Positions 1-9,243 of a stretch of 46,337 nt of DNA are shown here, one piece after another. Made by a program: the position numbers and the translations under genes. Within the stretch, counting starts at the first letter, position 1. Each line of letters starts with the position of its first letter. Source of the DNA: an uncultured Prevotella sp. (lineage in GTDB: Bacteria > Bacteroidota > Bacteroidia > Bacteroidales > Bacteroidaceae); assembly GCA_946404405.1 (NCBI GenBank), contig CAMJDL010000022.1, forward strand, positions 1 through 46,337, in the 5' to 3' direction. A model generated the notes under the pieces. It searched no databases. It was not told where the DNA came from and saw nothing but the letters and a program-made list of their open reading frames with translations.

Positions 1-68
1 GCCACACCTTGTTTCATAATCTCTGGGCCGATACCATCACCAGCCAATATCGCAATCTTAAGTTTCAT
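1..68 (-). CDS. leuB: 3-isopropylmalate dehydrogenase, N-terminal fragment (runs off the left edge)
   Basis: Only the first 22 codons are present. They begin at an ATG (68-66) and read MKLKIAILAGDGIGPEIM, the typical opening of the isocitrate/isopropylmalate dehydrogenase family, with the GDGIGPE motif of the NAD-binding region. LeuB oxidises and decarboxylates 3-isopropylmalate to 2-oxoisocaproate in the cytoplasm. It starts 4 nt after the stop of the upstream synthase gene, so it should be the last visible cistron of the leu operon. The family call is safe; whether the rest is intact cannot be seen. Confidence 0.9.
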   Translation of the reverse strand, partial: MKLKIAILAGDGIGPEIMKQGV

Positions 69-72
69 ATTG

Positions 73-1659
73 TTATTTCGTTAAATCACTTTCAATAATG
101 TTCAGCATCTTAAACGTAGCCTTGATGGCAGCTTCCGTCTGGTCGGCATCCAGTCCGCGTGTACGCAACAGTCCGTCCTTATAGTGCCACGAGATAACCG
201 TCTGCACTAAAGCATCCGTGCGTCCACCAGGAGGAATAGAAACCTGATAGTTGGCCAACGTAGGGAACGTGCGGTCAAGATATTTTTTATAGATATGGCG
301 CAAGGCCTTTACAAAAGCGTCGTACTGACCATCGCCCACCGAACTGCCTTCATACTCCTGACCATTGATTTCCACCTTAATGTTTGCTCCAGGCTTCAAG
401 CCATAGGCTGTCGTTACGATGTAGCTAATCAGCTTGACCTTATCCTCAGAACCATCGTGTTTCAACACGTCGCTGACGATATAGGGCAGGTCGTCCTGTG
501 TCACGATTTCCTTTTTGTCGCCCAACTCCGTGATACGCTCCGTCACCCGTCGAGTTTGTTCAGGCGTCAGTTCCAACCCCAGTTCCTCAAGGTTCTTGGC
601 TATATTGGCACGACCGCTCTGCTTGCCCAACGCATACTCTCGCTTGCGACCAAAACGCTCAGGAATCAATTCATTAAAGTACAGCTGGTCCTTTGAGTCA
701 CCATCGGCATGTACACCAGCCACCTGCGTAAACACGTTCTCACCAACGATTGGTTGGTTGGGGGCAACACTGATGCCACTGAAACTCTCAACCATACGCG
801 ACAGATCGTTCAATTGACTCTCCACTAGGTTTGTCTTCGCATGAAACTGGTCTTTCAAAATAGCCTGAACGGAAGCAAGTGGTGCATTACCGCAACGCTC
901 CCCCAGCCCATTAACTGTAACATGCAGGCCACGTGCACCACTGAGCACAGCAGCCAGCGAGTTCGAAACAGCCAAGTCGTAGTCGTTATGGGCATGGAAA
1001 TCAAAATGCACATCCGGATAGCGTTTCATCATCTTTCTAAAGTACTCGATGACCTGCAAGGGATTCATCACGCCTAACGTATCGGGGAGCATGAAACGTT
1101 GAACGTTGAACGTTGAATGTTGAACGTTCAACGTCAGCACATCCATCAGATGATAGACGTACTCTGGCGAGTCCTTCATACCATTCGACCAGTCTTCTAA
1201 GTACAGGTTGACGCTGATGCCCTTGCTGGCAGCATATTCCAACTCCTTCTTAATGTCGCTGATATGCTCGTCAGGTGTCTTATGCAACTGGTGCGTACAA
1301 TGCTTCAAAGAGCCCTTAGCCAGCAGATTCACCACACGACCGCCACACTCGGCAATCCAGTCTATCGACTTGCCACCATCCACGAAGCCTAACACCTCGA
1401 CACGCTCCAATAGCCCGTTCTTCTGGGCGTAGGCGCATATCTTGGTAACAGCCTCGCGTTCACCTTCTGACACACGTGCCGAAGCCGCCTCAATACGATC
1501 GACATTGACGTCGGACAACAACTTACGCGCCATCACCAGCTTTTCGTGCGGCAAGAACGATACGCCATTGGTCTGCTCACCATCGCGCAGCGTTGAGTCC
1601 ATAATCTCTACGAAAGGCAAGACACGTTTGTACGTATTTAAACTCTCTGATTTTCCCAT
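73..1659 (-). CDS. Second isopropylmalate/citramalate synthase-type enzyme (LeuA2/CimA-like)
   Basis: A 528-residue DRE-TIM metallolyase. The catalytic barrel opens with MDSTLRDGEQTNG (about residues 20-32). It has the metal-binding HAHND motif near residue 220 and NGLGERCGNAPL near 250, followed by a C-terminal allosteric domain from about residue 400. Such enzymes condense acetyl-CoA with a 2-oxoacid: 2-oxoisovalerate for leucine, or pyruvate (citramalate) for isoleucine. Substrate cannot be decided by eye. The operon already has a standard leuA, so a citramalate role supplying LeuCDB for isoleucine is an attractive inference. The start overlaps the end of leuD by 22 nt. A heptanucleotide repeat tract inserts a foreign-looking NVQHSTFNVQR stretch near residues 176-188, just before the conserved MLPDTLG. 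Confidence 0.85.
   Translation of the reverse strand: MGKSESLNTYKRVLPFVEIMDSTLRDGEQTNGVSFLPHEKLVMARKLLSDVNVDRIEAASARVSEGEREAVTKICAYAQKNGLLERVEVLGFVDGGKSIDWIAECGGRVVNLLAKGSLKHCTHQLHKTPDEHISDIKKELEYAASKGISVNLYLEDWSNGMKDSPEYVYHLMDVLTLNVQHSTFNVQRFMLPDTLGVMNPLQVIEYFRKMMKRYPDVHFDFHAHNDYDLAVSNSLAAVLSGARGLHVTVNGLGERCGNAPLASVQAILKDQFHAKTNLVESQLNDLSRMVESFSGISVAPNQPIVGENVFTQVAGVHADGDSKDQLYFNELIPERFGRKREYALGKQSGRANIAKNLEELGLELTPEQTRRVTERITELGDKKEIVTQDDLPYIVSDVLKHDGSEDKVKLISYIVTTAYGLKPGANIKVEINGQEYEGSSVGDGQYDAFVKALRHIYKKYLDRTFPTLANYQVSIPPGGRTDALVQTVISWHYKDGLLRTRGLDADQTEAAIKATFKMLNIIESDLTK
1094..1134. repeat. Heptanucleotide tandem repeat (ACGTTGA type) inside the second synthase gene
   Basis: About five tandem copies of ACGTTGA, one with a C to T change, lie in the coding region. 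On the coding strand they translate to NVQHSTFNVQR. Because 7 nt is not a codon multiple, three units make a seven-residue protein repeat (STFNVQR). The reading frame stays open across the tract. The same unit recurs near 2237-2253, 21948-21978, 22540-22572 and 22624-22660. Confidence 0.85.
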
Positions 1660-2234
1660 ACTTCTATCTTATCTTTATTGGCCACAAGGAAATCGATGTC
1701 GTCGAGACCGTTCATCAAACAATGCTTCTTATAGCCGTTGATATCAAAGTGTTCAGAACGTCCTGTGACCTTATTGGTTACTGTCTGATTGGGCAAGTCA
1801 ACCTCTACCTGGGCATCTGGGTTGTTTTGAATGGTCGAAAACAATTCAGACAAGAATTCCTCACTGACCTGCACGGGCAGTACAAAGTTGTTCAGTTCAT
1901 TGTTTTTATGGATGTCCGCAAAGAACGAGCTGATGACCACACGGAAACCATAGCCCGCAATAGCCCACGCGGCATGTTCACGACTGGACCCCGAACCGAA
2001 GTTCTTGCCTGCTACCAGAATGCAGCCCTTGTATTTAGGATTATTAAGCACAAAATCCTTGTTCAGCGTACCATCGCTATTATAGCGCCAGTCACGAAAC
2101 AGGTTGTCGCCAAAGAAACGTTCCTCTTTGGTGGTCGCCTTCAGGAAACGTGCTGGGATAATCTGGTCGGTATCGACATTCTCTAAAGGAAGAGGGACAC
2201 AGGTGCTTGTGATAATGTCAAATTTCTGTTTCAT
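1638..2234 (-). CDS. leuD: 3-isopropylmalate dehydratase, small subunit
   Basis: A 198-residue LeuD, the swivelling domain that pairs with LeuC to isomerise 2- to 3-isopropylmalate. Family landmarks include VPLPLENVDTDQIIPARFL near the N terminus, FGSGSSREHAAWAI near residue 80 and SSFFADIHKNNELNN near 105. Length matches bacterial LeuD (about 200). Its ATG shares one base with the leuC stop codon (TAATG), and its 3' end overlaps the next synthase gene by 22 nt, so translational coupling is likely. The protein looks complete. Confidence 0.95.
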   Translation of the reverse strand: MKQKFDIITSTCVPLPLENVDTDQIIPARFLKATTKEERFFGDNLFRDWRYNSDGTLNKDFVLNNPKYKGCILVAGKNFGSGSSREHAAWAIAGYGFRVVISSFFADIHKNNELNNFVLPVQVSEEFLSELFSTIQNNPDAQVEVDLPNQTVTNKVTGRSEHFDINGYKKHCLMNGLDDIDFLVANKDKIEVWENQRV

Positions 2235-3616
2235 TATTCAATGTTCAACGTTCTTGGATCGGTTATTACTCCTGTTACAGCACATGCAGCAGCCACTAAA
2301 GGCGAAGCGAGAATAGTCCGCGAGCCTGGGCCCTGACGACCTTCGAAGTTACGGTTCGAGGTAGAAACAGCATACTTGCCTGCAGGCACCTTATCGTCGT
2401 TCATAGCCAGACAAGCCGAGCAACCTGGCTGACGAATCTCGAAACCAGCAGCTTCAAGAACTTTGTCAAGTCCTTCGTCCTGAATCTGCTTGCGCACAGC
2501 CCACGAGCCAGGCACAAGCCAAGCCACGACATCATCAGCCTTCCTTCTACCCTTTACTATCGATGCAAAGGCACGGAAGTCTTCTATGCGACCGTTGGTA
2601 CAGGCACCCAGGAAGACGTAGTCTATCTTCTTACCCAACAACTTTTCGCCAGGCTTGAAGCCCATATATCCCAAAGCTTTTTCAAAGGTAGAATTACCTG
2701 CAGTCGGAATGGCCTCGCTAATCCCAATGCCCATGCCAGGATTAGTACCATAGGTGATGCGAGGCTCAATGTCCTTAGCCTCGAACGTCAGTTCTTTGTC
2801 GAATACGGCATCGTCGCCACTCTTCAGCGTTTTCCAATAGGCGACGGCTCTCTCCCACTCTTCGCCTTTAGGGGCATATTCTTTACCTTTGACATAATCA
2901 AAGGTTACCTCGTCAGGAGCAATGAATCCACCACGTGCCCCCATCTCTATCGATAAGTTGCAAAGTGTCAGACGACCTTCCATCGAGAGATTTCTAACCA
3001 CATCACCAGCATACTCTACAAAGTAGCCCGTAGCACCACTGGTGGTCAACTTAGCCATCAGGTAGAGGGCCACATCCTTGGCTGTCACGCACTTACCCAG
3101 CGTACCATTAATCGTAATACGCATCGACTTGGGTTTCTGCTGCAGAATACACTGAGAGGCCATGACCATCTCCACCTCACTGGTGCCAATGCCAAAGGCC
3201 ACAGCACCCATTGCGCCATGCGTCGACGTGTGGGAGTCGCCACAAACAATCGTCATACCTGGTAGTGACAAACCTTTCTCAGGACCGACCACGTGGATGA
3301 TACCATTGTCCTTCGAATACATGCCGTAGTGTGTCAGCCCGAAGTCGCGCGCATTCTTTTCCAACATATCCACCTGTGCCTTCGACACTGGATCCACGAT
3401 AGGTTTGTCCTGATCGTGTGTTGGCGTATTGTGGTCGGGCATACAGAATATCTGCTGCGGACGGAAGCACTTCAGACCACGTGCCCGCATACCCTCGAAG
3501 GCCTGAGGCGACGTCACCTCATGGCAGTACAAGCGGTCTATATAGAGCTGTTGGGGCCCATCAGCTACCGTCTGCACCACGTGTGCGTCCCATATCTTGT
3601 CAAATAACGTATTCAT
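2234..3616 (-). CDS. leuC: 3-isopropylmalate dehydratase, large subunit
   Basis: A 460-residue aconitase-family protein. Motifs include [30 protein letters not shown] near residue 130, and the [4Fe-4S] cysteine regions [12 protein letters not shown] and [10 protein letters not shown], then [15 protein letters not shown] near the C terminus. With LeuD it converts 2- to 3-isopropylmalate. Its start shares one base with the leuA stop (TGATG). The last residues (TLNIE-stop) and the junction to leuD are written by a short ACGTTGA/ACATTGA heptamer tract, so the C-terminal tail is repeat-derived. Confidence 0.96.
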   Translation of the reverse strand: MNTLFDKIWDAHVVQTVADGPQQLYIDRLYCHEVTSPQAFEGMRARGLKCFRPQQIFCMPDHNTPTHDQDKPIVDPVSKAQVDMLEKNARDFGLTHYGMYSKDNGIIHVVGPEKGLSLPGMTIVCGDSHTSTHGAMGAVAFGIGTSEVEMVMASQCILQQKPKSMRITINGTLGKCVTAKDVALYLMAKLTTSGATGYFVEYAGDVVRNLSMEGRLTLCNLSIEMGARGGFIAPDEVTFDYVKGKEYAPKGEEWERAVAYWKTLKSGDDAVFDKELTFEAKDIEPRITYGTNPGMGIGISEAIPTAGNSTFEKALGYMGFKPGEKLLGKKIDYVFLGACTNGRIEDFRAFASIVKGRRKADDVVAWLVPGSWAVRKQIQDEGLDKVLEAAGFEIRQPGCSACLAMNDDKVPAGKYAVSTSNRNFEGRQGPGSRTILASPLVAAACAVTGVITDPRTLNIE

Positions 3617-5121
3617 CAGTCTTCCACTTTAAACTTGTTGATACAATCGATATATGCTTCCACAGAGGCCGTCACGATGTCGGTATTGGCACCAAAGCCA
3701 TAATAGAGACTACCGTCGTACTCTACCTGCATGTGCACCTTACCCACATCGTCGCTTCCTTTCGAGATGGCCTGAATGGTAAACTCCTTCAGCGTCATCT
3801 GCTTCATGATAATCTTCTTCAGCGCCTTGATGGCAGCATCCACAGGACCATTACCCGAGGCGGCTGCTTCGAACTTCTGCCCACTGATATCGAGTCCTAT
3901 AGAGGCCACAGACTTCACACCCTTACCTGACGTAACCTGCAGGAAATCAAGGCGTACAGCATGTGTATCAGCCACATCGGCACCAGCCAGCATCAGCACG
4001 TCGGCATCCGATATTTCCTTTTTCTTATCAGCCAACGCCAGGAACTGCTCGTATAGTTTGTCTATCTTCTTCTCATCACTCACGTCCACACCGTTTATCA
4101 TCAGGCGATGTTTCAGGGCAGCACGTCCGCTACGGGCTGTCAGAACAATCGAGTTATCATCGATACCCACATCCTTGGGGTCGATAATCTCGTACGTGTG
4201 TACATTCTTTAATACGCCGTCCTGATGGATGCCACTGGAGTGTGCAAAGGCGTTACGACCCACAATGGCCTTGTTGGGCTGTACGGGCATGTTCATCAGA
4301 CTCGACACCATACGGCTCGTAGGATATATCTTTGTGGTGTTGATGTTCGTCTCAATGTCAATGCTCTTGTGACATTTCAGAATCATCGCTATTTCCTCTA
4401 ACGACGTATTACCTGCACGCTCGCCAATGCCGTTCACTGTTACCTCAACCTGACGTGCACCAGCCAACACACCATTCAGTGTATTAGCCGTAGCCATGCC
4501 GAGGTCGTTGTGGCAATGGGTAGAAATGATGCAGGCGTCGATGCCATCCACATGCTCCTTCAGATACTTGATCTTCTCGAAGTATTCCTGCGGCAGACAA
4601 TAACCCGTCGTGTCAGGAATATTGATAACCGTTGCACCAGCTTTGATGACAGCCTCGACTACCTGAGCCAGATATTCATTGTCCGTACGACCAGCATCCT
4701 CACAATAGAACTCCACATCGTCGACAAAACGCTTAGCATACTTCGTTGCTTCGACGGCATGCTCAAGAATACGTTCGCGTGTAGAATTGAACTTGTACTT
4801 GATGTGCTCGTCGCTTGTGCCGATGCCCGTGTGGATACGCTTGTGCTTGGCATACTGCAGCGCCTCGACAGCCACGTCGATGTCGTGCTCAACGGCACGT
4901 GTCAGCGCACATATCGTAGGCCACGTCACGGCCTTCGAAATCTCTATCACACTGTGGTAGTCTCCTGGACTCGACACAGGAAATCCTGCTTCAATCACGT
5001 CCACGCCCAACTGCTCCAGTGCCTTAGCCACCTGAATCTTCTCTACCGTGTTCAGTTGGCAACCAGGCACCTGCTCACCGTCACGCAGCGTCGTGTCGAA
5101 AATAAACAATCTGTCACTCAT
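3616..5121 (-). CDS. leuA: 2-isopropylmalate synthase
   Basis: A 501-residue LeuA and first cistron of the leu operon. It condenses acetyl-CoA with 2-oxoisovalerate, the committed step of leucine synthesis. Visible motifs: [17 protein letters not shown] at the N terminus (catalytic DRE barrel), [13 protein letters not shown] for metal binding, [14 protein letters not shown], and [13 protein letters not shown]. The C-terminal 120 residues resemble the leucine-sensing regulatory domain. The ATG at 5121 follows a long leader carrying a promoter, a leader peptide and an attenuator, which should make this and all downstream leu genes responsive to branched-chain aminoacyl-tRNA supply. Complete in length for the family. 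Confidence 0.95.
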   Translation of the reverse strand: MSDRLFIFDTTLRDGEQVPGCQLNTVEKIQVAKALEQLGVDVIEAGFPVSSPGDYHSVIEISKAVTWPTICALTRAVEHDIDVAVEALQYAKHKRIHTGIGTSDEHIKYKFNSTRERILEHAVEATKYAKRFVDDVEFYCEDAGRTDNEYLAQVVEAVIKAGATVINIPDTTGYCLPQEYFEKIKYLKEHVDGIDACIISTHCHNDLGMATANTLNGVLAGARQVEVTVNGIGERAGNTSLEEIAMILKCHKSIDIETNINTTKIYPTSRMVSSLMNMPVQPNKAIVGRNAFAHSSGIHQDGVLKNVHTYEIIDPKDVGIDDNSIVLTARSGRAALKHRLMINGVDVSDEKKIDKLYEQFLALADKKKEISDADVLMLAGADVADTHAVRLDFLQVTSGKGVKSVASIGLDISGQKFEAAASGNGPVDAAIKALKKIIMKQMTLKEFTIQAISKGSDDVGKVHMQVEYDGSLYYGFGANTDIVTASVEAYIDCINKFKVED

Positions 5122-5128
5122 CTCATCA

Positions 5129-5167
5129 TTCTTAACTATTAACTATTCACTTTTAACTATTCACTAC
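5129..5167. repeat. Heptanucleotide tandem repeat (TTAACTA/TTCACTA type) upstream of leuA
   Basis: About five tandem 7-nt units (TTAACTA, TTAACTA, TTCACTT, TTAACTA, TTCACTA) separate the leu attenuator terminator from the leuA start. The same family occurs at 7571-7605, 23554-23585 and inside a gene at 37541-37570. Confidence 0.85.
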
Positions 5168-5204
5168 AAAAAAAGCCTCTCTACACCCGGAAGTGAGAAA
5201 GGCT
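5168..5204 (-). terminator. Intrinsic terminator of the leu operon attenuator
   Basis: On the minus strand AGCCTTTCT pairs with AGAGAGGCT (9 bp, one G-U) and is followed immediately by seven T residues. It lies between the leader peptide and leuA. The loop-proximal stretch TCACTTCCGG (5187-5196) is perfectly complementary to CCGGAAGTGA at 5255-5264. That upstream arm can therefore pull the terminator apart and act as antiterminator. Confidence 0.85.
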
Positions 5205-5254
5205 CTGTATCGTTTAATTTCCAATATTCAATTGTCAATCACCTGCATACCCCA

Positions 5255-5320
5255 TCACTTCCGGCTACTTTTACGCAGTCGAATAATAATAATGTTGCTA
5301 ATCAGGTTTAGAGACTTCAT
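5255..5320 (-). CDS. leu operon leader peptide
   Basis: A 21-codon frame (ATG 5320, TGA 5255-5257) begins MKSLNLISNIIII and ends RLRKSSRK. It holds five Ile and three Leu codons, with four consecutive ATT codons. The predicted transcript start is about 22 nt upstream. The stop codon lies inside the 5255-5264 antiterminator arm. This is the classical attenuation layout: ribosomes stalling at Ile/Leu codons would leave that arm free to pair with 5187-5196 and block the terminator, while ribosomes reaching the stop would mask it and allow termination. Mechanism is inferred; the peptide, arms and terminator are read directly. Confidence 0.85.
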   Translation of the reverse strand: MKSLNLISNIIIIRLRKSSRK

Positions 5321-5348
5321 TTTTCTGTCTTTTTTCGTTTATCGCCTG

Positions 5349-5380
5349 CAAAAGTACGCATTTCATCTGAAACCACCAAA
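5349..5380 (-). promoter_or_regulatory. leu operon promoter
   Basis: On the minus strand TTTG (5380-5377), a 20-bp spacer and TACTTTTG (5356-5349) match the Bacteroidota primary sigma-factor consensus exactly. It lies about 30 nt upstream of the leader-peptide start. Confidence 0.85.
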
Positions 5381-5445
5381 CATTTTGTCACTTTTTTGAA
5401 AAAATAACTATCAACTAGGTCTGTGAGGTTTAATGCTATACCATA

Positions 5446-7569
5446 TTATAATCCGCGCGCACGAAGGATGGCAGACGGATCGGGCTGCTGCATGCCTGTG
5501 AAGTCAGCAAACATCTGCATGAGGTCGCCCGTGTTGCCACGACTCAGTATCTTGTCGCGCATAGCCTGACCGGTTTCGGGCTTCAGGGCACCCAGTTTGG
5601 CAAATGTGTCAGCGACGTTGACAGCCAATACTTCCGTCCACAGATAGCTGTAGTAGCCAGCAGCATAGCCCCCACCCCATACATGGTTGAAGTAGCTGGT
5701 CTTGTAGCGAGGCGGAATCTGCGCATCAAGGATGCCGTATTGTGTCAGGGCCTGTGTTTCGAAATCAGCACACTTTTCGGGTGTGGGAACATCCTTCGAT
5801 GCCAGCATGTGCCAAGCCATATCGAGGCTGGAGGCAGCAAGGTTCTCACCCAAGGCATAAGCCGCCTGGAAATTAATGCTCTTCAGCATACGTTCCTTCA
5901 GTTCGGCAGGCATGGGCTCGTTGGTCTCGTAGTGGCGTGCATAGTTGTCGAAGACCTCAGGAATAGTAGCAAACGACTCGTTGAACTGCGATGGCATTTC
6001 CACAAAGTCACGAGCCACGTTGGTGCCCGACAGCTTATTGTATTCGCAGTTGGACAGCATACCGTGTAGGGCATGACCAAACTCGTGGAACATCGTCGTC
6101 ACTTCGTCCCACGTCAACAGCGAAGGCTTGCCTTCTGGTGCTTTAGCACTATTGCATACGTTGAAGATGATGGGCTTCTGATTCCAGTGACGGCTCTGCT
6201 CAGCAAAGCCATCCATCCACGCTCCACCACGCTTTGACGGACGACGGTAGTAGTCGCCATAGAACAATGCCAGCGACTGGCCATCCTTGTCGATGACCTC
6301 AAACACGCGCATATCAGGATGGTACGTTGGAATGTCGGTACGCTCCTTGAACGTCAGACCGTAGACCCGATTGGCGGCATAGAACACACCGTTCAGCAGC
6401 ACGCTGTCAACATTGAAATACGGCTTTACCTCGTCCTCGCTGATGTCCAGCATGGCTTTCTTCATCTTGGCTGAATAGTAGAATCTATCATACGGTTCCA
6501 GCTTGAAGTCTGCCCCTTCTGCCTTCTGTGCAAACGCCTCGATGGTCTTTGTCTCTGCATCGGCTTTCGAACGGTAGGCAGCAACCAGACCTTTCAGGAA
6601 GTTGTTGACGTTTTCAGGCGTCTTAGCCATCGTATTGTCCAGCGAATAGGCGGCATAGCAGGGATAGCCCATGATTTCTGCCTGTTCTGCACGCAGTTTA
6701 GCCATCTCGCTGACAATATTATAAGTATTATACTTCGGATTAGTACCGTCGGCACGATGGATGCTGGCTTCGTAAACCTTCTTGCGCAGTTCACGATTGT
6801 CGAGACTGGCCAGCGGAGCCTGCTGCGTGGTATTGACGATGACAATGGCATAAGGTGCCTTACCGCCCCGACTCTCAGCATCCTTCTTGCACTGGGCAAT
6901 GTCGGCCTCGCTAAGTCCTGCCAGGTCTTCCTTCTTGTCAACCCACACAATAGCGTCGTTGGTAGCAGCCTGAAGCAAGTCGCCCCACTGCTGCTGAAGG
7001 TCACTGATGCGCAGGTTGATTTCCTTCATGCGGGCCATCTTGTCGTCGGACAAAAGGGCACCCTTGCGCACAAAGTCCTTGTAGATTTCCTCCAACAGCT
7101 TCTGGTCTTCTCCCGTCAGTGTATCGTGCTGTTTATCATATACTTGCTTGATACGCTGGAACAACGGTTTGTTAAACGAAATCTCGTTCTGAAGGTCGGT
7201 CAACATGGGCTGCACCTTCTTCTCAATCTCGCTCAGTTCGTCAGACTTATCGGCCTCAGTCAGAGCAAAGAAAACGGTGGAAACACGTGCCAGCTGACGA
7301 CCACTGTCCTCGAAGGGCAGAATGGTATTCTCGAACGTAGCCGAGTCCTGATTGTCCACGATGGCCTGAATATTATCACGCGTCTGCTGCATAGCAGCCT
7401 CGAAAGCAGGCATGTAGTCAGACGTCTGAATCTTGCTGAAATCAGGCGCACCAAAGGGTAAAGAACTCTCTGCCAGCAGAGGGTTCTCGCGAGAGGTCTG
7501 CTGGCAGGCATTGAAAGATAGCATCATAGCGGAAGCCATACCAATGGCCAAAATAGTCTTTGTGTTCAT
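5446..7569 (-). CDS. M3-family zinc metallopeptidase, peptidyl-dipeptidase Dcp-like lipoprotein
   Basis: About 707 residues. An N-terminal signal with lipobox SFNAC predicts a lipidated periplasmic or outer-membrane protein. The zinc motif HEFGH sits near residue 490 in TMFHEFGHALHGML, and the C-terminal region WGGGYAAGYYSYLW is typical of Dcp/oligopeptidase A enzymes, which cleave short peptides, Dcp releasing dipeptides from the C terminus. The ATG at 7569 is preferred to the in-frame ATG at 7587 because the extra MKSEKF is encoded by the adjacent heptanucleotide repeat and precedes the signal peptide. It follows the DUF4301 gene by 47 nt and is probably cotranscribed. Confidence 0.9.
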   Translation of the reverse strand: MNTKTILAIGMASAMMLSFNACQQTSRENPLLAESSLPFGAPDFSKIQTSDYMPAFEAAMQQTRDNIQAIVDNQDSATFENTILPFEDSGRQLARVSTVFFALTEADKSDELSEIEKKVQPMLTDLQNEISFNKPLFQRIKQVYDKQHDTLTGEDQKLLEEIYKDFVRKGALLSDDKMARMKEINLRISDLQQQWGDLLQAATNDAIVWVDKKEDLAGLSEADIAQCKKDAESRGGKAPYAIVIVNTTQQAPLASLDNRELRKKVYEASIHRADGTNPKYNTYNIVSEMAKLRAEQAEIMGYPCYAAYSLDNTMAKTPENVNNFLKGLVAAYRSKADAETKTIEAFAQKAEGADFKLEPYDRFYYSAKMKKAMLDISEDEVKPYFNVDSVLLNGVFYAANRVYGLTFKERTDIPTYHPDMRVFEVIDKDGQSLALFYGDYYRRPSKRGGAWMDGFAEQSRHWNQKPIIFNVCNSAKAPEGKPSLLTWDEVTTMFHEFGHALHGMLSNCEYNKLSGTNVARDFVEMPSQFNESFATIPEVFDNYARHYETNEPMPAELKERMLKSINFQAAYALGENLAASSLDMAWHMLASKDVPTPEKCADFETQALTQYGILDAQIPPRYKTSYFNHVWGGGYAAGYYSYLWTEVLAVNVADTFAKLGALKPETGQAMRDKILSRGNTGDLMQMFADFTGMQQPDPSAILRARGL

Positions 7570-7570
7570 A

Positions 7571-7619
7571 AACTTTTCACTCTTCACTATTCATTCACTA
7601 TTCACTAGCGAAGCGCTTA
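7571..7619. repeat. Heptanucleotide repeat plus AGCGAAGCGCT module in a gene junction
   Basis: Tandem TTCACTA-like units (7571-7605) run into ACTAGCGAAGCGCTT, which directly abuts the stop codon of the DUF4301 gene. An almost identical composite (repeat tract followed by CACTAGCGAAGCGCTT) sits after the stop of the outer-membrane protein gene at 23554-23600. AGCG-AAG-CGCT can form a small hairpin. Confidence 0.85.
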
Positions 7620-9134
7620 CTGGTGCTGATCACGCAATAAGTCATTGACAGTCTTCACAGGATTGAACGTAGAGAGGGGCACCTCGACGAAAATCGTGCT
7701 CCAGTCGCTCATGGCACCATTCCACAGTCCTGGCAACTCCAGAGCCTGCAACTCCTTGCCCGACTTCGACTTCTGCGAGATGAAGCCCGTTGTTGGGTCG
7801 ACATACTTAGGCAGGTCGAAAGCGTTGCCCTTGTAGTCCTTCACAGCGCAGACAAGGTCGACGGGATTGAAGTGCGTACCCTTGGTAAACATCTCCATAT
7901 ACTCCTTGTTCGACTTGTCAATCTGCGACGACTCCAGAATCTGCAGCGATACGGTACCATCCTGATTGTAGGTCAGGAACGGACCACCACCAGGCTCGCC
8001 CACATTCTTTACTACGCCACACACGCGCATGGGACGGTTCAACTTGTTCTTCAGGTAGATAACCAAATCGGCATCCTCCAACTCCTTGATGTCAGCCTTA
8101 CGACAGCACAGGTCTTGCTGCACGAAGCGAATCATCTCCTCAATCTGCTCGTGCGTGTACTTACCGGTATCCAACAGGCGCAGATAGCCGAAGGCCTTCT
8201 TCTGCAATGTCACCAGTACGCCAGCAATGACCTGCTTCCACTCTACGGTATCGTCCTTCAGACGATCGGGCACGACGTTATCGATATTCTTCACGAAGAT
8301 GACGTCAGCCTCAATCTCGTTCAGGTTCTCAATCAGCGCACCGTGTCCACCAGGACGGAACAACAGCGAACCGTCTGAGTTGCGGAACAGCGTACCGTCA
8401 GGATTGGCAGCAACGGTATCCGTCGAGGGTTTCTGCTCTGAGAAAGAAATATCGTACTTGATGCCGAACTTCTTGGCATAGATGTCAGCCTTCTGAGCTA
8501 CCTTGGCTTTGAACAGTTCCATGTGCTCGTGACTGACGGTAAAATGCACGTGGGCCTCACCATTCGATGCAGCATACAGGGCACCCTCCACCAAGTGTTC
8601 CTCCATAGGTGTACGAGGGCCCTCAGCATAGTTATGGAACAGCAACAGGCCCTTAGGCAACTGTCCGTAGTTCAGTCCCTCAGCCTTCAACATGTTGGCA
8701 GCAACAGCCTTGTAGTTACCTTCAGCAATGAGTGCCTTGATGCCCTTGCCCTGATTCTTCTGGCAGGCTGCATCCAACTCATCGAAGAAAGCAAACTTCT
8801 CGATATTATCGAAATACTTCTTCTCGAAATCAGTGGTGGGCACGTCGTAGCCGGCATCGACAAAGGCAAACATGTCCTTGAACATACGGCTGGCGGCACC
8901 CGATGCGGGCACAAACTTCACTACCTTCTTGCCCTCGGCCTTATACTGTTGCCAAGCCTCTACATACGCCTTGCGCTCAGCCTCCGACGGTGCTACGATG
9001 CCCTTGCCAATGGCTGCTGCGGCCTCCAACTTCAGGAATGGGAAACCCGTTTTAAACTCACCTAACTGTCTCTCGATTTGTGCCTCAGAAATACCCTTCT
9101 GAGCCAACTGTTTTAGATCTTGCTGTGATAACAT
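7617..9134 (-). CDS. DUF4301 family protein
   Basis: A 505-residue cytoplasmic-looking protein with no signal or membrane segment. The stretches KFVPASGAASRMFKDMFAF (about residues 74-92), LLLFHNYAEGPRTPMEEHL and LLFRPGGHGALIENLNEIE are those I recognise from DUF4301, a large Bacteroidales family. The PASGAASRMF loop and RPGGHGALIENL suggest a nucleotidyltransferase-like fold, but no reaction is established to my knowledge. It has its own consensus promoter at 9173-9204 and is followed by the M3 peptidase gene. Confidence 0.85.
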   Translation of the reverse strand: MLSQQDLKQLAQKGISEAQIERQLGEFKTGFPFLKLEAAAAIGKGIVAPSEAERKAYVEAWQQYKAEGKKVVKFVPASGAASRMFKDMFAFVDAGYDVPTTDFEKKYFDNIEKFAFFDELDAACQKNQGKGIKALIAEGNYKAVAANMLKAEGLNYGQLPKGLLLFHNYAEGPRTPMEEHLVEGALYAASNGEAHVHFTVSHEHMELFKAKVAQKADIYAKKFGIKYDISFSEQKPSTDTVAANPDGTLFRNSDGSLLFRPGGHGALIENLNEIEADVIFVKNIDNVVPDRLKDDTVEWKQVIAGVLVTLQKKAFGYLRLLDTGKYTHEQIEEMIRFVQQDLCCRKADIKELEDADLVIYLKNKLNRPMRVCGVVKNVGEPGGGPFLTYNQDGTVSLQILESSQIDKSNKEYMEMFTKGTHFNPVDLVCAVKDYKGNAFDLPKYVDPTTGFISQKSKSGKELQALELPGLWNGAMSDWSTIFVEVPLSTFNPVKTVNDLLRDQHQ

Positions 9135-9172
9135 AATATCGTTCGTTTTGATTAGTTTGTACTATTTAATGG

Positions 9173-9204
9173 CAAAGATACAAAAAGCATCCGATACCAC
9201 CAAA
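9173..9204 (-). promoter_or_regulatory. Promoter of the DUF4301 gene
   Basis: Minus-strand TTTG (9204-9201), 20-bp spacer, TATCTTTG (9180-9173): a full match to the Bacteroidota promoter, about 40 nt upstream of the start codon. Confidence 0.8.
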
Positions 9205-9243
9205 CAATTTTAGAAACATTAAGGGTTAAGTCTGCTTCATTGG

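Noticed and set aside
5048..5311. Plus-strand frame covering the leu leader
   Set aside because: Antisense to the leader peptide and attenuator; low-complexity translation of repeat DNA.
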